64,000 nt of DNA from DSCS01 sp035391585 (GTDB taxonomy: Bacteria > Macinerneyibacteriota > Macinerneyibacteria > Macinerneyibacteriales > DSCS01): assembly GCA_964574875.1 (NCBI GenBank), contig CAZNOX010000009.1:1-64000 (forward strand), read 5' to 3'. The position numbers and the translations under genes are program-made. Positions within the stretch are counted from its first letter, which is position 1. The number at the start of each line of letters is the position of its first letter. The notes under the pieces were generated by a model. That model worked only from the letters and a program-made list of their open reading frames with translations. It did no database searches and was not told the DNA's origin. This document shows positions 57,185-64,000 of this stretch, piece after piece.

Positions 57185-58153
57185 ATGATCATTGTCACAG
57201 GCGGAGCGGGCTTTATCGGAAGCAATATCGTCAGGGGCCTGAACCGGCTTGGGTATCACGATATCCTCATTGTGGATGATCTGCACAAGGGAGAAAAGAG
57301 CCGGAACATGAACGCTCTCAGATTCAGAGATTATGTGGATAAAGATGTCTTTCTTGCCCGGCTCAAAGATTTTCTCACCCGCAAGACAGAAGCTGTGATC
57401 CATCAGGGGGCCTGTACCGATACCATGGAACATGACGGGCTGAAGATGATGGCCATGAACTACGACTATACAAAAGATCTCTTTCAAGTGGCCATGGCAC
57501 AAAAGGTACGTTTTCTCTATGCCTCTTCGGCATCGGTCTACGGGAACGGGATCCACGGGTTCAACGAAGACCCGCGCAATGAAAACCCCCTGAACGTCTA
57601 CGCGTTCTCCAAGTATCTTTTCGATGTTTACGTCAGGAGACATCGTCATCACTGCCCTGTCCAGGTGGCAGGCCTGCGCTATTTCAATGTCTACGGGCAG
57701 CAGGAAAACCATAAAGGGCGGATGGCCTCTACGGTCTACCACTTCTACCACCAGCTGAAAGAGACAGGAGAAGCCCGTCTCTTCGAGGGAAGCGACACAT
57801 TCCGGCGTGATTTTATCTATGTGGATGATGTGGTGGATGTCAATCTCTTTTTACTGAATCATCCCCGGGTGAGCGGGATCTATAACTGCGGCACAGGGAA
57901 GGCCGAAAGCTTTACCCTCATCGCCCGGACGTTGACTGAACGCATGGGATGCGGGACGCTGGTCACGGTTCCTTTCCCGGATGCGCTCAAAGGGAAATAC
58001 CAGGCATTCACAGAGGCTGATACAGATGCCCTGAGAAAGGCCGGATATGACCGTCCCTTTACCGGGTTGAAGCAGGGGGTCTCCCTCTATTATGATTATC
58101 TTGAGAAGTATGACGGGTTTCTGCCCTATGAAGTGAGAGAAGAGAAGCAATAA
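57185..58153 (+). CDS. hldD: ADP-L-glycero-D-manno-heptose 6-epimerase
   Basis: 322 residues from the ATG at 57185 (GGTGAGGAGGAGTAT); an upstream in-frame ATG at 57161 gives eight more residues. It is an extended short-chain dehydrogenase: NADP site MIIVTGGAGFIGSN, catalytic Tyr139 and Lys143 in NVYAFSKYLFD with Ser114/115 in YASSASVYG. HQGACTDTMEHDGLKMM and FRRDFIYVDDVVDVN are HldD-specific. It makes the heptose of the LPS inner core, evidence for a diderm envelope. It has its own promoter. Confidence 0.93.
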   Translation: MIIVTGGAGFIGSNIVRGLNRLGYHDILIVDDLHKGEKSRNMNALRFRDYVDKDVFLARLKDFLTRKTEAVIHQGACTDTMEHDGLKMMAMNYDYTKDLFQVAMAQKVRFLYASSASVYGNGIHGFNEDPRNENPLNVYAFSKYLFDVYVRRHRHHCPVQVAGLRYFNVYGQQENHKGRMASTVYHFYHQLKETGEARLFEGSDTFRRDFIYVDDVVDVNLFLLNHPRVSGIYNCGTGKAESFTLIARTLTERMGCGTLVTVPFPDALKGKYQAFTEADTDALRKAGYDRPFTGLKQGVSLYYDYLEKYDGFLPYEVREEKQ

Positions 58154-58199
58154 GAAAGAAGAGCAGATCCTGACAGGTGCAAAGAAAGGAAGTTCAGAC

Positions 58200-59429
58200 G
58201 TGGGACATTCGCTGGCCTCATTGCTCAGACAAGCGTATCAGTTTACTTCAGGATGTACGGAACCGGCGGCCATCGGGTTGAATGCCGCTGTCGCCGGGTA
58301 TTACCTGGGCCGGGAGACCCCCGATTCATTTGAGATCGAAATCGACCTGCTCACTTATAAAAATGCCTATAATGCGGGGATCCCCAACGGAGAAGGCGAG
58401 CATGGCACCATCTGGGCTGCCCTTTACGGGTATCTCACAGCGCGCCCCGAACTGAAACTGGAGATCTTCAACGGCCTGGACGATGATATCGTCCACAAGG
58501 CCAAAACGTATCTGGAGGCCAACACCGTCCGTGTTCATGTCCTGGACAAGGAGTCTCTCTTTATCAGGACCACGATCCGGGCCGGGTCATCCGAGATCGT
58601 CGTGGAGACTCGGGAGAAGCACCTGAATATCACAGAGATCAGCCAGAACGGGGCTTCCCGCCCTCTTCCCTGGAGACAGAAAGGGGAGACGGGACAGAAA
58701 GAGAACGATCCTTTTCAACCGGACGAAGCCTGTTTTCATGATGAATACTGGGCTGACATCGTGGACAAGCTTTCCCGGGACCTCACGCTCATGGCGAAAC
58801 TGCGCAAAGGAATCGAAATCAACCTGAATGCCGCCGCATACGGGACACGCTATGATAAGAGTTCTGATGACTTCGGAGTCGCCGGAGCTGTCTATGCCCG
58901 CATGCACGGAGACACCATTCCGGTCATGAGTGTGGCCGGTTCCGGAAATAAAGGACTGATCAGTATCATTCCGCCGGCCCGGTACGGAGCGGAGATCAAG
59001 GCTTCCCGGGAGGATATCGAGAAGAGCGTCCTGCTTTCCACCCTGGTCACCATGCTGATCACCCAGAAATTCGGAGCGGTCTCTTCTATCTGCGGGGGGG
59101 TCTACGGAGCAGGGACGGGAGCCATGGCGGGGATGCTCTATCTGGATCAGCAGCTTCCTCTCTTTTTTGCTGCCTTCAGAAACTACATCTCGTCCATCTG
59201 CGGAATATTCTGTGACGGAGCCAAAGGGAGTTGTGCTGTGAAGGCTTCTGCCGCTGTCCTCATGGCCCGCCGCTCCATCGACCTTGTCCGGAAAGGGTTC
59301 TCTGTGGATGCCAGGGACGGTTTCCTGGGGGAAAACTTCTATGCGACCCTGGGAAACCTTGTCCGGTATAATGAGCATTTCGCCCGTTTTGATAAAAGCA
59401 CGGTGGAGATCCTGCAGGAAAAGAGTTGA
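58200..59429 (+). CDS. cyuA: L-cysteine desulfidase / iron-sulfur serine dehydratase alpha-like (CyuA, UPF0597)
   Basis: 409 residues from a GTG at 58200 (AAAGGAAGTTC). It has the CyuA/UPF0597 layout. Cys19 in SGCTEPAAIGLNAAVAG, then NAGIPNGEGEHG, VAGSGNKGLISIIPPARYG, CGGVYGAGTGAMAGM and CGIFCDGAKGSCAVKASAAV supply the cysteines for a [4Fe-4S] cluster. The enzyme converts L-cysteine to pyruvate, sulfide and ammonia, or deaminates serine. Oxygen sensitivity of such clusters fits an anaerobe. It is followed by the dihydroorotate-dehydrogenase-like gene after 54 bases. Confidence 0.85.
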   Translation: MGHSLASLLRQAYQFTSGCTEPAAIGLNAAVAGYYLGRETPDSFEIEIDLLTYKNAYNAGIPNGEGEHGTIWAALYGYLTARPELKLEIFNGLDDDIVHKAKTYLEANTVRVHVLDKESLFIRTTIRAGSSEIVVETREKHLNITEISQNGASRPLPWRQKGETGQKENDPFQPDEACFHDEYWADIVDKLSRDLTLMAKLRKGIEINLNAAAYGTRYDKSSDDFGVAGAVYARMHGDTIPVMSVAGSGNKGLISIIPPARYGAEIKASREDIEKSVLLSTLVTMLITQKFGAVSSICGGVYGAGTGAMAGMLYLDQQLPLFFAAFRNYISSICGIFCDGAKGSCAVKASAAVLMARRSIDLVRKGFSVDARDGFLGENFYATLGNLVRYNEHFARFDKSTVEILQEKS

Positions 59430-59483
59430 ACTGTTCCCGGGCCTGGCCCGGATGTGTTGTCATAGAGAAGATGAGGAGGAAAA

Positions 59484-60482
59484 ATGGCTGATTTAAAAAC
59501 CAGATACATGGGCCTGGAGCTGAAAAGCCCGGTCATCGTCGCCAGCAGTGACTTTACCAAGAACATCGAACAGATAAAGAAGTGCCGGGAGTATGGGGCC
59601 GGAGCGGTGGTCCTCAAATCTATTTTTCAGGAGGAGTTTACAGCAGAAAGCATCAGGACGGAGCTGGAGTCGGGATACCCCCAGTACGCAGAAGCGTTCG
59701 ACTATGTGGAACAGATGATCGCTCATCGGGGGCAGGAGGCTTACCTTCGCCTGATTCAGGATGCGAAAAAGGCTGTGGATATCCCTGTGATCGCCAGCAT
59801 CAACGCCTACTCGTCCCGGGGATGGAGCGAGTATGCCCGTCACGTGGAAGAGGCGGGCGCTGACGCCCTGGAACTGAACACAGCCCTTCTTCCGGCATCT
59901 CCCTATGAGACCGCCGAGGAGATGGAAAAACGCTATGTCGACATTGTGAAAACGGTGAAAAAAGAGGTCTCTCTTCCCCTTGCCATGAAGATCGGCCCCT
60001 ATTTCACTTCGGTCTTCCGTATCGCAGACAGGCTTTCCGCCGCAGGAGCTGATGCCCTGGTCCTTTTTAACCGGTTCTACCAGTTCGACTTTGATATCGA
60101 CACGATCAGCCTGGCTTACGGAGGGTTTTTAAGCACTCCTGCGGAGATGTCCAACACCCTGCGGTGGGTCGCTCTTCTCTACGGCGTGGCTGATTGTGAA
60201 CTCGCTGCAGCCACAGGGATCCATTCATCTGAAGATGTCATCAAACAGCTTCTGGCCGGGGCCACCACAGTCCAGGTCTGCTCTACCCTCTATCGCAACG
60301 GGCTGGATCATCTTCAAAAACTGAATGCCGGACTCTCCCAATGGATGGACAAACACGGATTTTCTTCCCTTGAGGCCTTCCGGGGCCGGCTCAGTAAAGA
60401 CAAAGCGCGTTATCCCGAAGAGATCGAGCGTCTTCAGTTTATGAAAGCTCTTCTGGCAGAAGGAGAACGGAAAGGCCGCTGA
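59484..60482 (+). CDS. Dihydroorotate dehydrogenase-like protein
   Basis: 332 residues of a TIM-barrel flavoprotein related to PyrD: MGLELKSPVIVASSDFTKNIEQI at the start, NAYSSRGWSEYARHVEEAGADALELN, LPLAMKIGP and LAAATGIHSSEDVIKQLLAGATTVQVCSTLY for FMN and phosphate binding. The canonical PyrD catalytic loop (Cys or Ser base with NxSxPN) is not obvious, so it might act on another substrate; similar proteins accompany pyruvate- or amino acid-fermenting genes. Its function cannot be given with certainty. The methyltransferase gene starts 2 bases after its stop. Confidence 0.85.
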   Translation: MADLKTRYMGLELKSPVIVASSDFTKNIEQIKKCREYGAGAVVLKSIFQEEFTAESIRTELESGYPQYAEAFDYVEQMIAHRGQEAYLRLIQDAKKAVDIPVIASINAYSSRGWSEYARHVEEAGADALELNTALLPASPYETAEEMEKRYVDIVKTVKKEVSLPLAMKIGPYFTSVFRIADRLSAAGADALVLFNRFYQFDFDIDTISLAYGGFLSTPAEMSNTLRWVALLYGVADCELAAATGIHSSEDVIKQLLAGATTVQVCSTLYRNGLDHLQKLNAGLSQWMDKHGFSSLEAFRGRLSKDKARYPEEIERLQFMKALLAEGERKGR

Positions 60483-60484
60483 GG

Positions 60485-61417
60485 ATGACCGCGGGGGAAG
60501 AACACGCCGGATTTTTCTACAACCGCTTAAAGAAGAAGAAGCGTCTTCTCATTCCGTGGGCGGAACGGCACGGGCTCGATGCCTTTCGCCTCTATGACAG
60601 AGACCTTCCCGAGGTTCCCCTCACCGTGGATATCTATGGGGATTATGTGACCGTCCACGATTTCAGGAAAGACAGGAGCGACAGGGACTGGCTTGAGGCG
60701 ATGACACAGGCGGTGCTTAAGGTCACAGGATGTCCGGAAGGCCACTGCTTTCTTCATGAGCGGCACTCCCGGGCGGGAGGCCAGTACAGGAAGCGTGAAC
60801 TCCCTCCCCGGGAGGTCATCGTGGGTGAGCAGGGAGCCAGGTTTCTGGTGAAACTGGGACGTTATGCGGATACCGGACTCTTTTCAGACCATCGCCTGAC
60901 ACGTCAATGGGTACGGGACCGGGCGGCGGGAAAGGATGTGCTGAACCTTTATGCCTATACCGGGGCCTTTTCAGTCTACGCAGCGCTGGGCGGTGCAGCG
61001 TCCACTCTCTCTGTGGACCTGTCCCGTCCCTATTGTCTGTGGGCCCGGCGGAACCTGGAACTCAACGGGATCACGGCAAAGGAGCACCGCGTGGAAAACA
61101 GTGATGTCTTTGCCTTTCTGGACCGGGCTCCGGGAGGGGCGTGGGATATGATCATCATCGATCCTCCCACATTTTCAACGAGCAAGAAGATGGATTATGT
61201 CTTTGATATTAAAAAGGATCATTCCCGGCTTATCAGACAAGCTCTTCCGCTGCTGAAAAGAGAGGGGACGATCCTCTTTTCGACCAACGCAAGAAAGTTT
61301 CAAATGGATCCGGCTTTGTCCGGTGAGGCAGAGATCCGGGAGATCACTGAAGAGACGATACCGGCAGATTTTCAACAGCACAGGCCTCATCAGTGTTGGG
61401 TGGTCAAAAAGGGCTGA
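60485..61417 (+). CDS. Class I SAM-dependent rRNA methyltransferase (RlmI/RlmK-like)
   Basis: 310 residues. The C-terminal half is a Rossmann SAM-binding domain: VLNLYAYTGAFSVYAALGGA (motif I) with VDLSRPYCLWARRNLELNGI, then IIIDPPTFSTSKKM (motif IV, DPPxFS). The N-terminal half is a short RNA-binding region with HDFRKDRSDRDWLEAM and RYADTGLFSDHRLTRQWV. These resemble the RlmK half of the 23S rRNA m7G2069 methyltransferase and the RlmI m5C enzyme. The base modified is not known. The gene starts 2 bases after the previous one. Confidence 0.85.
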   Translation: MTAGEEHAGFFYNRLKKKKRLLIPWAERHGLDAFRLYDRDLPEVPLTVDIYGDYVTVHDFRKDRSDRDWLEAMTQAVLKVTGCPEGHCFLHERHSRAGGQYRKRELPPREVIVGEQGARFLVKLGRYADTGLFSDHRLTRQWVRDRAAGKDVLNLYAYTGAFSVYAALGGAASTLSVDLSRPYCLWARRNLELNGITAKEHRVENSDVFAFLDRAPGGAWDMIIIDPPTFSTSKKMDYVFDIKKDHSRLIRQALPLLKREGTILFSTNARKFQMDPALSGEAEIREITEETIPADFQQHRPHQCWVVKKG

Positions 61418-61454
61418 AAGAAGCGTCGCGCAGGAGACGCAGGAAGGATAAGCC

Positions 61455-62609
61455 GTGAGCATCACGATTAAAGAGATGACAAGCAAGAGGGACCTGAAAA
61501 AGTTTATCAAATTCCCCTTTTCCCTCTATAAAGGGAACGATTACTGGGTTCCTCCGCTTTTGATGGATGAGATCAACACATTGACCCCGGGGAAGAATGC
61601 AGCTCTCGGATTTTGCGATGCTGTCTACTGGATGGCTTATAAAGACGGGAAACCCGCCGGCCGGATCGCCGGGATCATCAACAACCGGTTTATCGAGCAA
61701 TGGGGCAGCAAACAGGCCCGATTCGGCTGGTTTGACGTGATCGATGACGTGGATGTGACCAGGGCTCTTCTGGATACCGTGGAAAAATGGGCCTTTCAAA
61801 AGGGAATGGATGCCCTTCACGGCCCCCTGGGATTTACCGATATGGATAAAGAGGGCGTCCTTGTGGAGGGTTTTGAAGAGTTGGGGACCTTTGCCACTAT
61901 CTATAACCACCCCTATTACGCCCGTCATCTTGAAGAGCTGGGGTATGTCAAAGATACGGACTGGGTGGAGTATGAGATCACCATCCCGAAAGAACCTGTG
62001 GAGAAGCTGGAACGGCTTACGGATATTGTCCTGAAAAAAAACAGGCTGAGGGTCTACAATCCGAAAAACAAAAAAGAACTGGTGAAACGCTACGGCCATG
62101 AGCTTTTCAGCCTGATCAATGATGCCTACGGACATCTCTACGGGTTTGTCACCCTCACGGAAGAGCAGATCAACCAATACATCGATCAGTATCTTGGATT
62201 TCTCCGGCTGGACTATATCTGTGTGGTCATCGATGAGGAGGAGAAGGTGGCCGGCGTGGGGATCACCATGCCCTCGCTGTCCCGAGCCATGCAGAAATGC
62301 CGTGGGCGTCTTTTCCCCAGAGGGGCCTTCGATGTTCTCCGGGCTATCAAAAAGGTGGATCTGGTGGATCTCTATCTTGTGGCCGTGAGACATGAGCTCC
62401 AGGGGAAAGGAGTCAATGCCGTCCTCATCAACACGTTTCTCCATAACTATATCCGCCTGGGGATCCCCAAAGCGGAAAGCAATCCCGAGTTGGAAGAGAA
62501 TGCCAATGTGCAGGGACAGTGGAGGTTTTTCCCCCATCGGCAGCATAAACGCCGCCGGTGTTACATCAAACACCTTCGTCATTACGGAGATCCTGTCAAA
62601 GGGGAGTAG
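61455..62609 (+). CDS. GNAT-like N-acyltransferase family protein (YghO-type)
   Basis: 384 residues from a GTG at 61455. It looks like a tandem acyltransferase: N-terminal SLYKGNDYWVPPLLMDE, DGKPAGRIAGIINNRF, FGWFDVIDDVDVTRALLDTVEKWA, GPLGFTDMDKEGVLVEGFEELG, and a C-terminal LYLVAVRHELQGKGVNAVLINT with the QGKGV acyl-CoA loop. Homologues are commonly annotated as YghO-like GNAT proteins. Substrate unknown. No signal peptide, so cytoplasmic. Confidence 0.75.
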   Translation: MSITIKEMTSKRDLKKFIKFPFSLYKGNDYWVPPLLMDEINTLTPGKNAALGFCDAVYWMAYKDGKPAGRIAGIINNRFIEQWGSKQARFGWFDVIDDVDVTRALLDTVEKWAFQKGMDALHGPLGFTDMDKEGVLVEGFEELGTFATIYNHPYYARHLEELGYVKDTDWVEYEITIPKEPVEKLERLTDIVLKKNRLRVYNPKNKKELVKRYGHELFSLINDAYGHLYGFVTLTEEQINQYIDQYLGFLRLDYICVVIDEEEKVAGVGITMPSLSRAMQKCRGRLFPRGAFDVLRAIKKVDLVDLYLVAVRHELQGKGVNAVLINTFLHNYIRLGIPKAESNPELEENANVQGQWRFFPHRQHKRRRCYIKHLRHYGDPVKGE

Positions 62610-62610
62610 G

Positions 62611-63090
62611 ATGCACCACCATTTCACTCCGCTGCGACGACTGACCCGTTATTTTACAGCCAGCCTCCTGGGGACGGCTGCAGATCTTTTTTTCCTTTGG
62701 CTCTTTACACTTCTGGTCAGAAGTTACTCGGCGACCTACATCGTCGGCCCGGTCCTCTCCTTTCAACTGGCCATGCTTATCAACTTTGCAGTCTCCTGTC
62801 TCTGGATCTGGCCCGACCGTCTTCAGCAGGGCCTCAAGCACCACTTCTGGAAACGGTTCGCCGCCTATGATATCGCGGCTCTCATGATCCTCGGGATCAA
62901 GATGATCCTCATCATCCTTCTTGAACAGATGACCCATTGGGGTGTTTTGCTCTGTAATCTCGTGGCGCTGACGATCACCGGGACGTTGAATTTCTTTATC
63001 CGCGAGCGCTTCATCTTCAGTCCCGCGGCCTTCCCCTCTCCCCTTGAAATCCACACTGAAGATGGTATAATCAAGATAAAAGGGGAATAA
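62611..63090 (+). CDS. GtrA-family membrane protein
   Basis: 159 residues from the ATG at 62611 (AAAGGGGAGTAGG), one base after the previous stop. It has four transmembrane helices and RYFTASLLGTAADLFFLWLF and NLVALTITGTLNFFIRERFIF typical of GtrA, a flippase-like partner for polyprenyl-linked sugars. The C-terminal tail after about residue 142 is hydrophilic. It may assist a glycosyltransferase encoded elsewhere. Confidence 0.82.
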   Translation: MHHHFTPLRRLTRYFTASLLGTAADLFFLWLFTLLVRSYSATYIVGPVLSFQLAMLINFAVSCLWIWPDRLQQGLKHHFWKRFAAYDIAALMILGIKMILIILLEQMTHWGVLLCNLVALTITGTLNFFIRERFIFSPAAFPSPLEIHTEDGIIKIKGE

Positions 63091-63103
63091 GCAAGGAGGG
63101 CCT

Positions 63104-63646
63104 ATGAATATGAAAGAAAGTGAAAACAAAGGGACCATGCATAAAGTCTGGGATAAAGTGAAGAAATTCAGCTCTGAGGCCTATGAGAAGGGCAGGGAGT
63201 ATACCGCCATCGCAGAATTGAAGATCAAGATCAGTTCCCTGAATAAAGAGAAGAACAACCTCTTTACCGAGATGGGCGAAAGCCTCTATGACCTGATCAG
63301 CAGGAAGGAGGAGGACATCTGCAGCAGAACGGAGATCAGAGCCCGTTTTGAGAAGATCAATGTGATCAATGAGAAGATCAATAACCTGGAGTTTGATATC
63401 AACCGGATCAAAGAGGAGCATAACATCAACGATGCCGATCTGAAACGCATGGCCGAAGAGGAAGAAAAAGCAAAAGAAAAAGAAAAAGAAGCCGCCCGGA
63501 AAGAGAAAGAAGAGAAGAAAGACGCAGAAGAGAAGACAAAGAAAAAAAGCGCCGCATCAGACAAGACATCCTCATCCTCTTCCGGAAGCCGAAAAAGCGG
63601 TACGACATCTTCAAAAAGCACAAAAAAGAGTGAAGGAGCTTCCTGA
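63104..63646 (+). CDS. Coiled-coil protein with Lys/Glu/Ser-rich tail, unknown function
   Basis: 180 residues from an ATG behind AAGGAGGGCCT. The first 100 residues form a predicted amphipathic helical bundle: KVKKFSSEAYEKGREYTAIAELKIKISSLNKEKNNLFTEMGESLYDLI. The next part is a run of almost only Lys, Glu and Ala (from about 115), and the final 40 residues are Ser/Lys-rich and disordered. It has no signal or membrane helix. The N-terminal region resembles small membrane-stress or zinc-ribbon accessory proteins but I cannot assign a family. Confidence 0.6.
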   Translation: MNMKESENKGTMHKVWDKVKKFSSEAYEKGREYTAIAELKIKISSLNKEKNNLFTEMGESLYDLISRKEEDICSRTEIRARFEKINVINEKINNLEFDINRIKEEHNINDADLKRMAEEEEKAKEKEKEAARKEKEEKKDAEEKTKKKSAASDKTSSSSSGSRKSGTTSSKSTKKSEGAS

Positions 63647-63648
63647 TC

Positions 63649-64000
63649 ATGACAGAACGCAGTGAAGCCCTTGCCCTGTTGAAACGACACCTCAAGACGA
63701 AGAACCTGGTGAAACATTGCCTGGCTGTGGAAGCGGCGATGAAGTCCCTGGCGGAGAAGCTGGACGGCGACAGCGGCCGGTGGGCCCTGGCAGGCCTTTT
63801 GCATGATATCGATTACGACCGGACCATGGAGACACCTGAAAAACACGGGCTCGTGGCCGAAGAGATCTTGAAAGAGGAAGCCGACCTGGATGAGGAGATG
63901 ATCTATGCCATCAAAGCTCATCCCGGGAAGCTGCCCCGTGAAACCCTCATGGATAAAGCTCTTTATGCCGCTGACCCTCTCACGGGCCTCATCGTGGCGG
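63649..64000 (+). CDS. HD-domain phosphohydrolase, cut by the window edge
   Basis: 117 codons to the end of the window from an ATG at 63649 (GTGAAGGAGCTTCC). The HD signature is present: His23 in LVKHCLAVEAAM, then His52-Asp53 in AGLLHDIDYD, and YAADPLTGL (with the second Asp) near the end. These metal ligands define the HDIG-type metal-dependent phosphohydrolases, a group cleaving nucleotides or phosphoanhydrides. The full gene and substrate lie beyond the window. Its start is 2 bases after the coiled-coil protein stop. Confidence 0.85.
   Translation, partial: MTERSEALALLKRHLKTKNLVKHCLAVEAAMKSLAEKLDGDSGRWALAGLLHDIDYDRTMETPEKHGLVAEEILKEEADLDEEMIYAIKAHPGKLPRETLMDKALYAADPLTGLIVA

Noticed and set aside
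1..64000. CRISPR arrays, rRNA, insertion sequences, prophage genes.
   Set aside because: No repeat-spacer pattern, rRNA core motif, transposase or phage structural gene was seen on either strand.

Overview
The window is about 64 kb of bacterial chromosome from a draft or metagenome-type assembly; a run of exactly 100 N at 55101-55200 is a scaffold gap. Nearly all of it is densely packed protein genes on the + strand, with many ATGA or TAATG start/stop overlaps and promoters of the sigma-70 type (TTGACx, 16-17 bp spacer, TA-rich -10). I see no rRNA, confident tRNA, CRISPR array, transposase or phage gene. The gene content suggests a strictly or mainly anaerobic, diderm (LPS-heptose) bacterium. 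Evidence: tungsten/molybdenum aldehyde:ferredoxin oxidoreductase with ferredoxin and MoaD-like carrier, 2-oxoacid:ferredoxin oxidoreductase (korDABC), an iron-sulfur cysteine desulfidase, ADP-heptose epimerase HldD, lipoprotein and outer-membrane-type exported proteins, and type IV pilus motors. I cannot place it in a phylum from the sequence alone.

Layout. 1-3.1 kb: the end of a thiamine-binding-type protein, an AT-richer accessory patch with a 25-residue hydrophobic mini-protein, an exported beta-barrel-like protein on the - strand, an HNH endonuclease and a YdbC/PC4-like protein. 3.1-5.4 kb (- strand): cysteine-cluster protein and gamma-glutamyltransferase. 5.5-15.5 kb: a long housekeeping run of omega-amidase, zinc-ribbon/TPR protein, rarA, pfkA, tpiA, PduO-type cobalamin adenosyltransferase, yhbY, rsmI, ECF sigma factor with putative anti-sigma, mutY and rmuC. 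15.5-18.5 kb: the aldehyde oxidoreductase module. 18.5-24.3 kb: the classical rplM-rpsI-rpsB-tsf-pyrH-frr-uppS-cdsA order, followed by a membrane-anchored SpoVG-like protein. 24.3-27.7 kb: an amino acid decarboxylase paired with an NhaC-type antiporter. 27.7-31.1 kb: a P-loop ATPase and korDABC.

31.1-37.7 kb: pilB, pilT and pilC, translationally coupled to an arylamine N-acetyltransferase-like protein and a DUF4416 protein, then a pilin-like/coiled-coil protein. 37.7-44.6 kb: phoBR divergent from pstSCAB-phoU, with two mirror-image sets of 11-bp-spaced direct repeats (Pho boxes) between them. 44.6-53.4 kb: lipoprotein and exported proteins, thiol peroxidase, glycosyltransferase and flippase-like protein, AI-2E family permease, cyclophilin, DMT transporter and a ferric-reductase-like flavoprotein. 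53.5-56.8 kb: a TPR-GGDEF diguanylate cyclase and a RarD transporter, both cut by the N gap, then a split LysO lysine exporter. 56.8-64 kb: alkyltransferase-like protein, hldD, cysteine desulfidase, a dihydroorotate-dehydrogenase-like protein, an rRNA methyltransferase, GNAT, GtrA and coiled-coil proteins, and a truncated HD-domain hydrolase.

How the parts fit: the oxidoreductases suggest peptide/amino-acid fermentation through ferredoxin. Ggt, the omega-amidase, cysteine desulfidase, decarboxylase/antiporter and lysine exporter handle amino acids, and PFK/TPI provide glycolysis. The most distinctive observations are the back-to-back Pho boxes, the membrane-tethered SpoVG-like protein, the pilin-like coiled-coil protein beside the pil operon, the CX3CX3C cluster motif in the AOR, and the tiny hydrophobic ORF near the left end.
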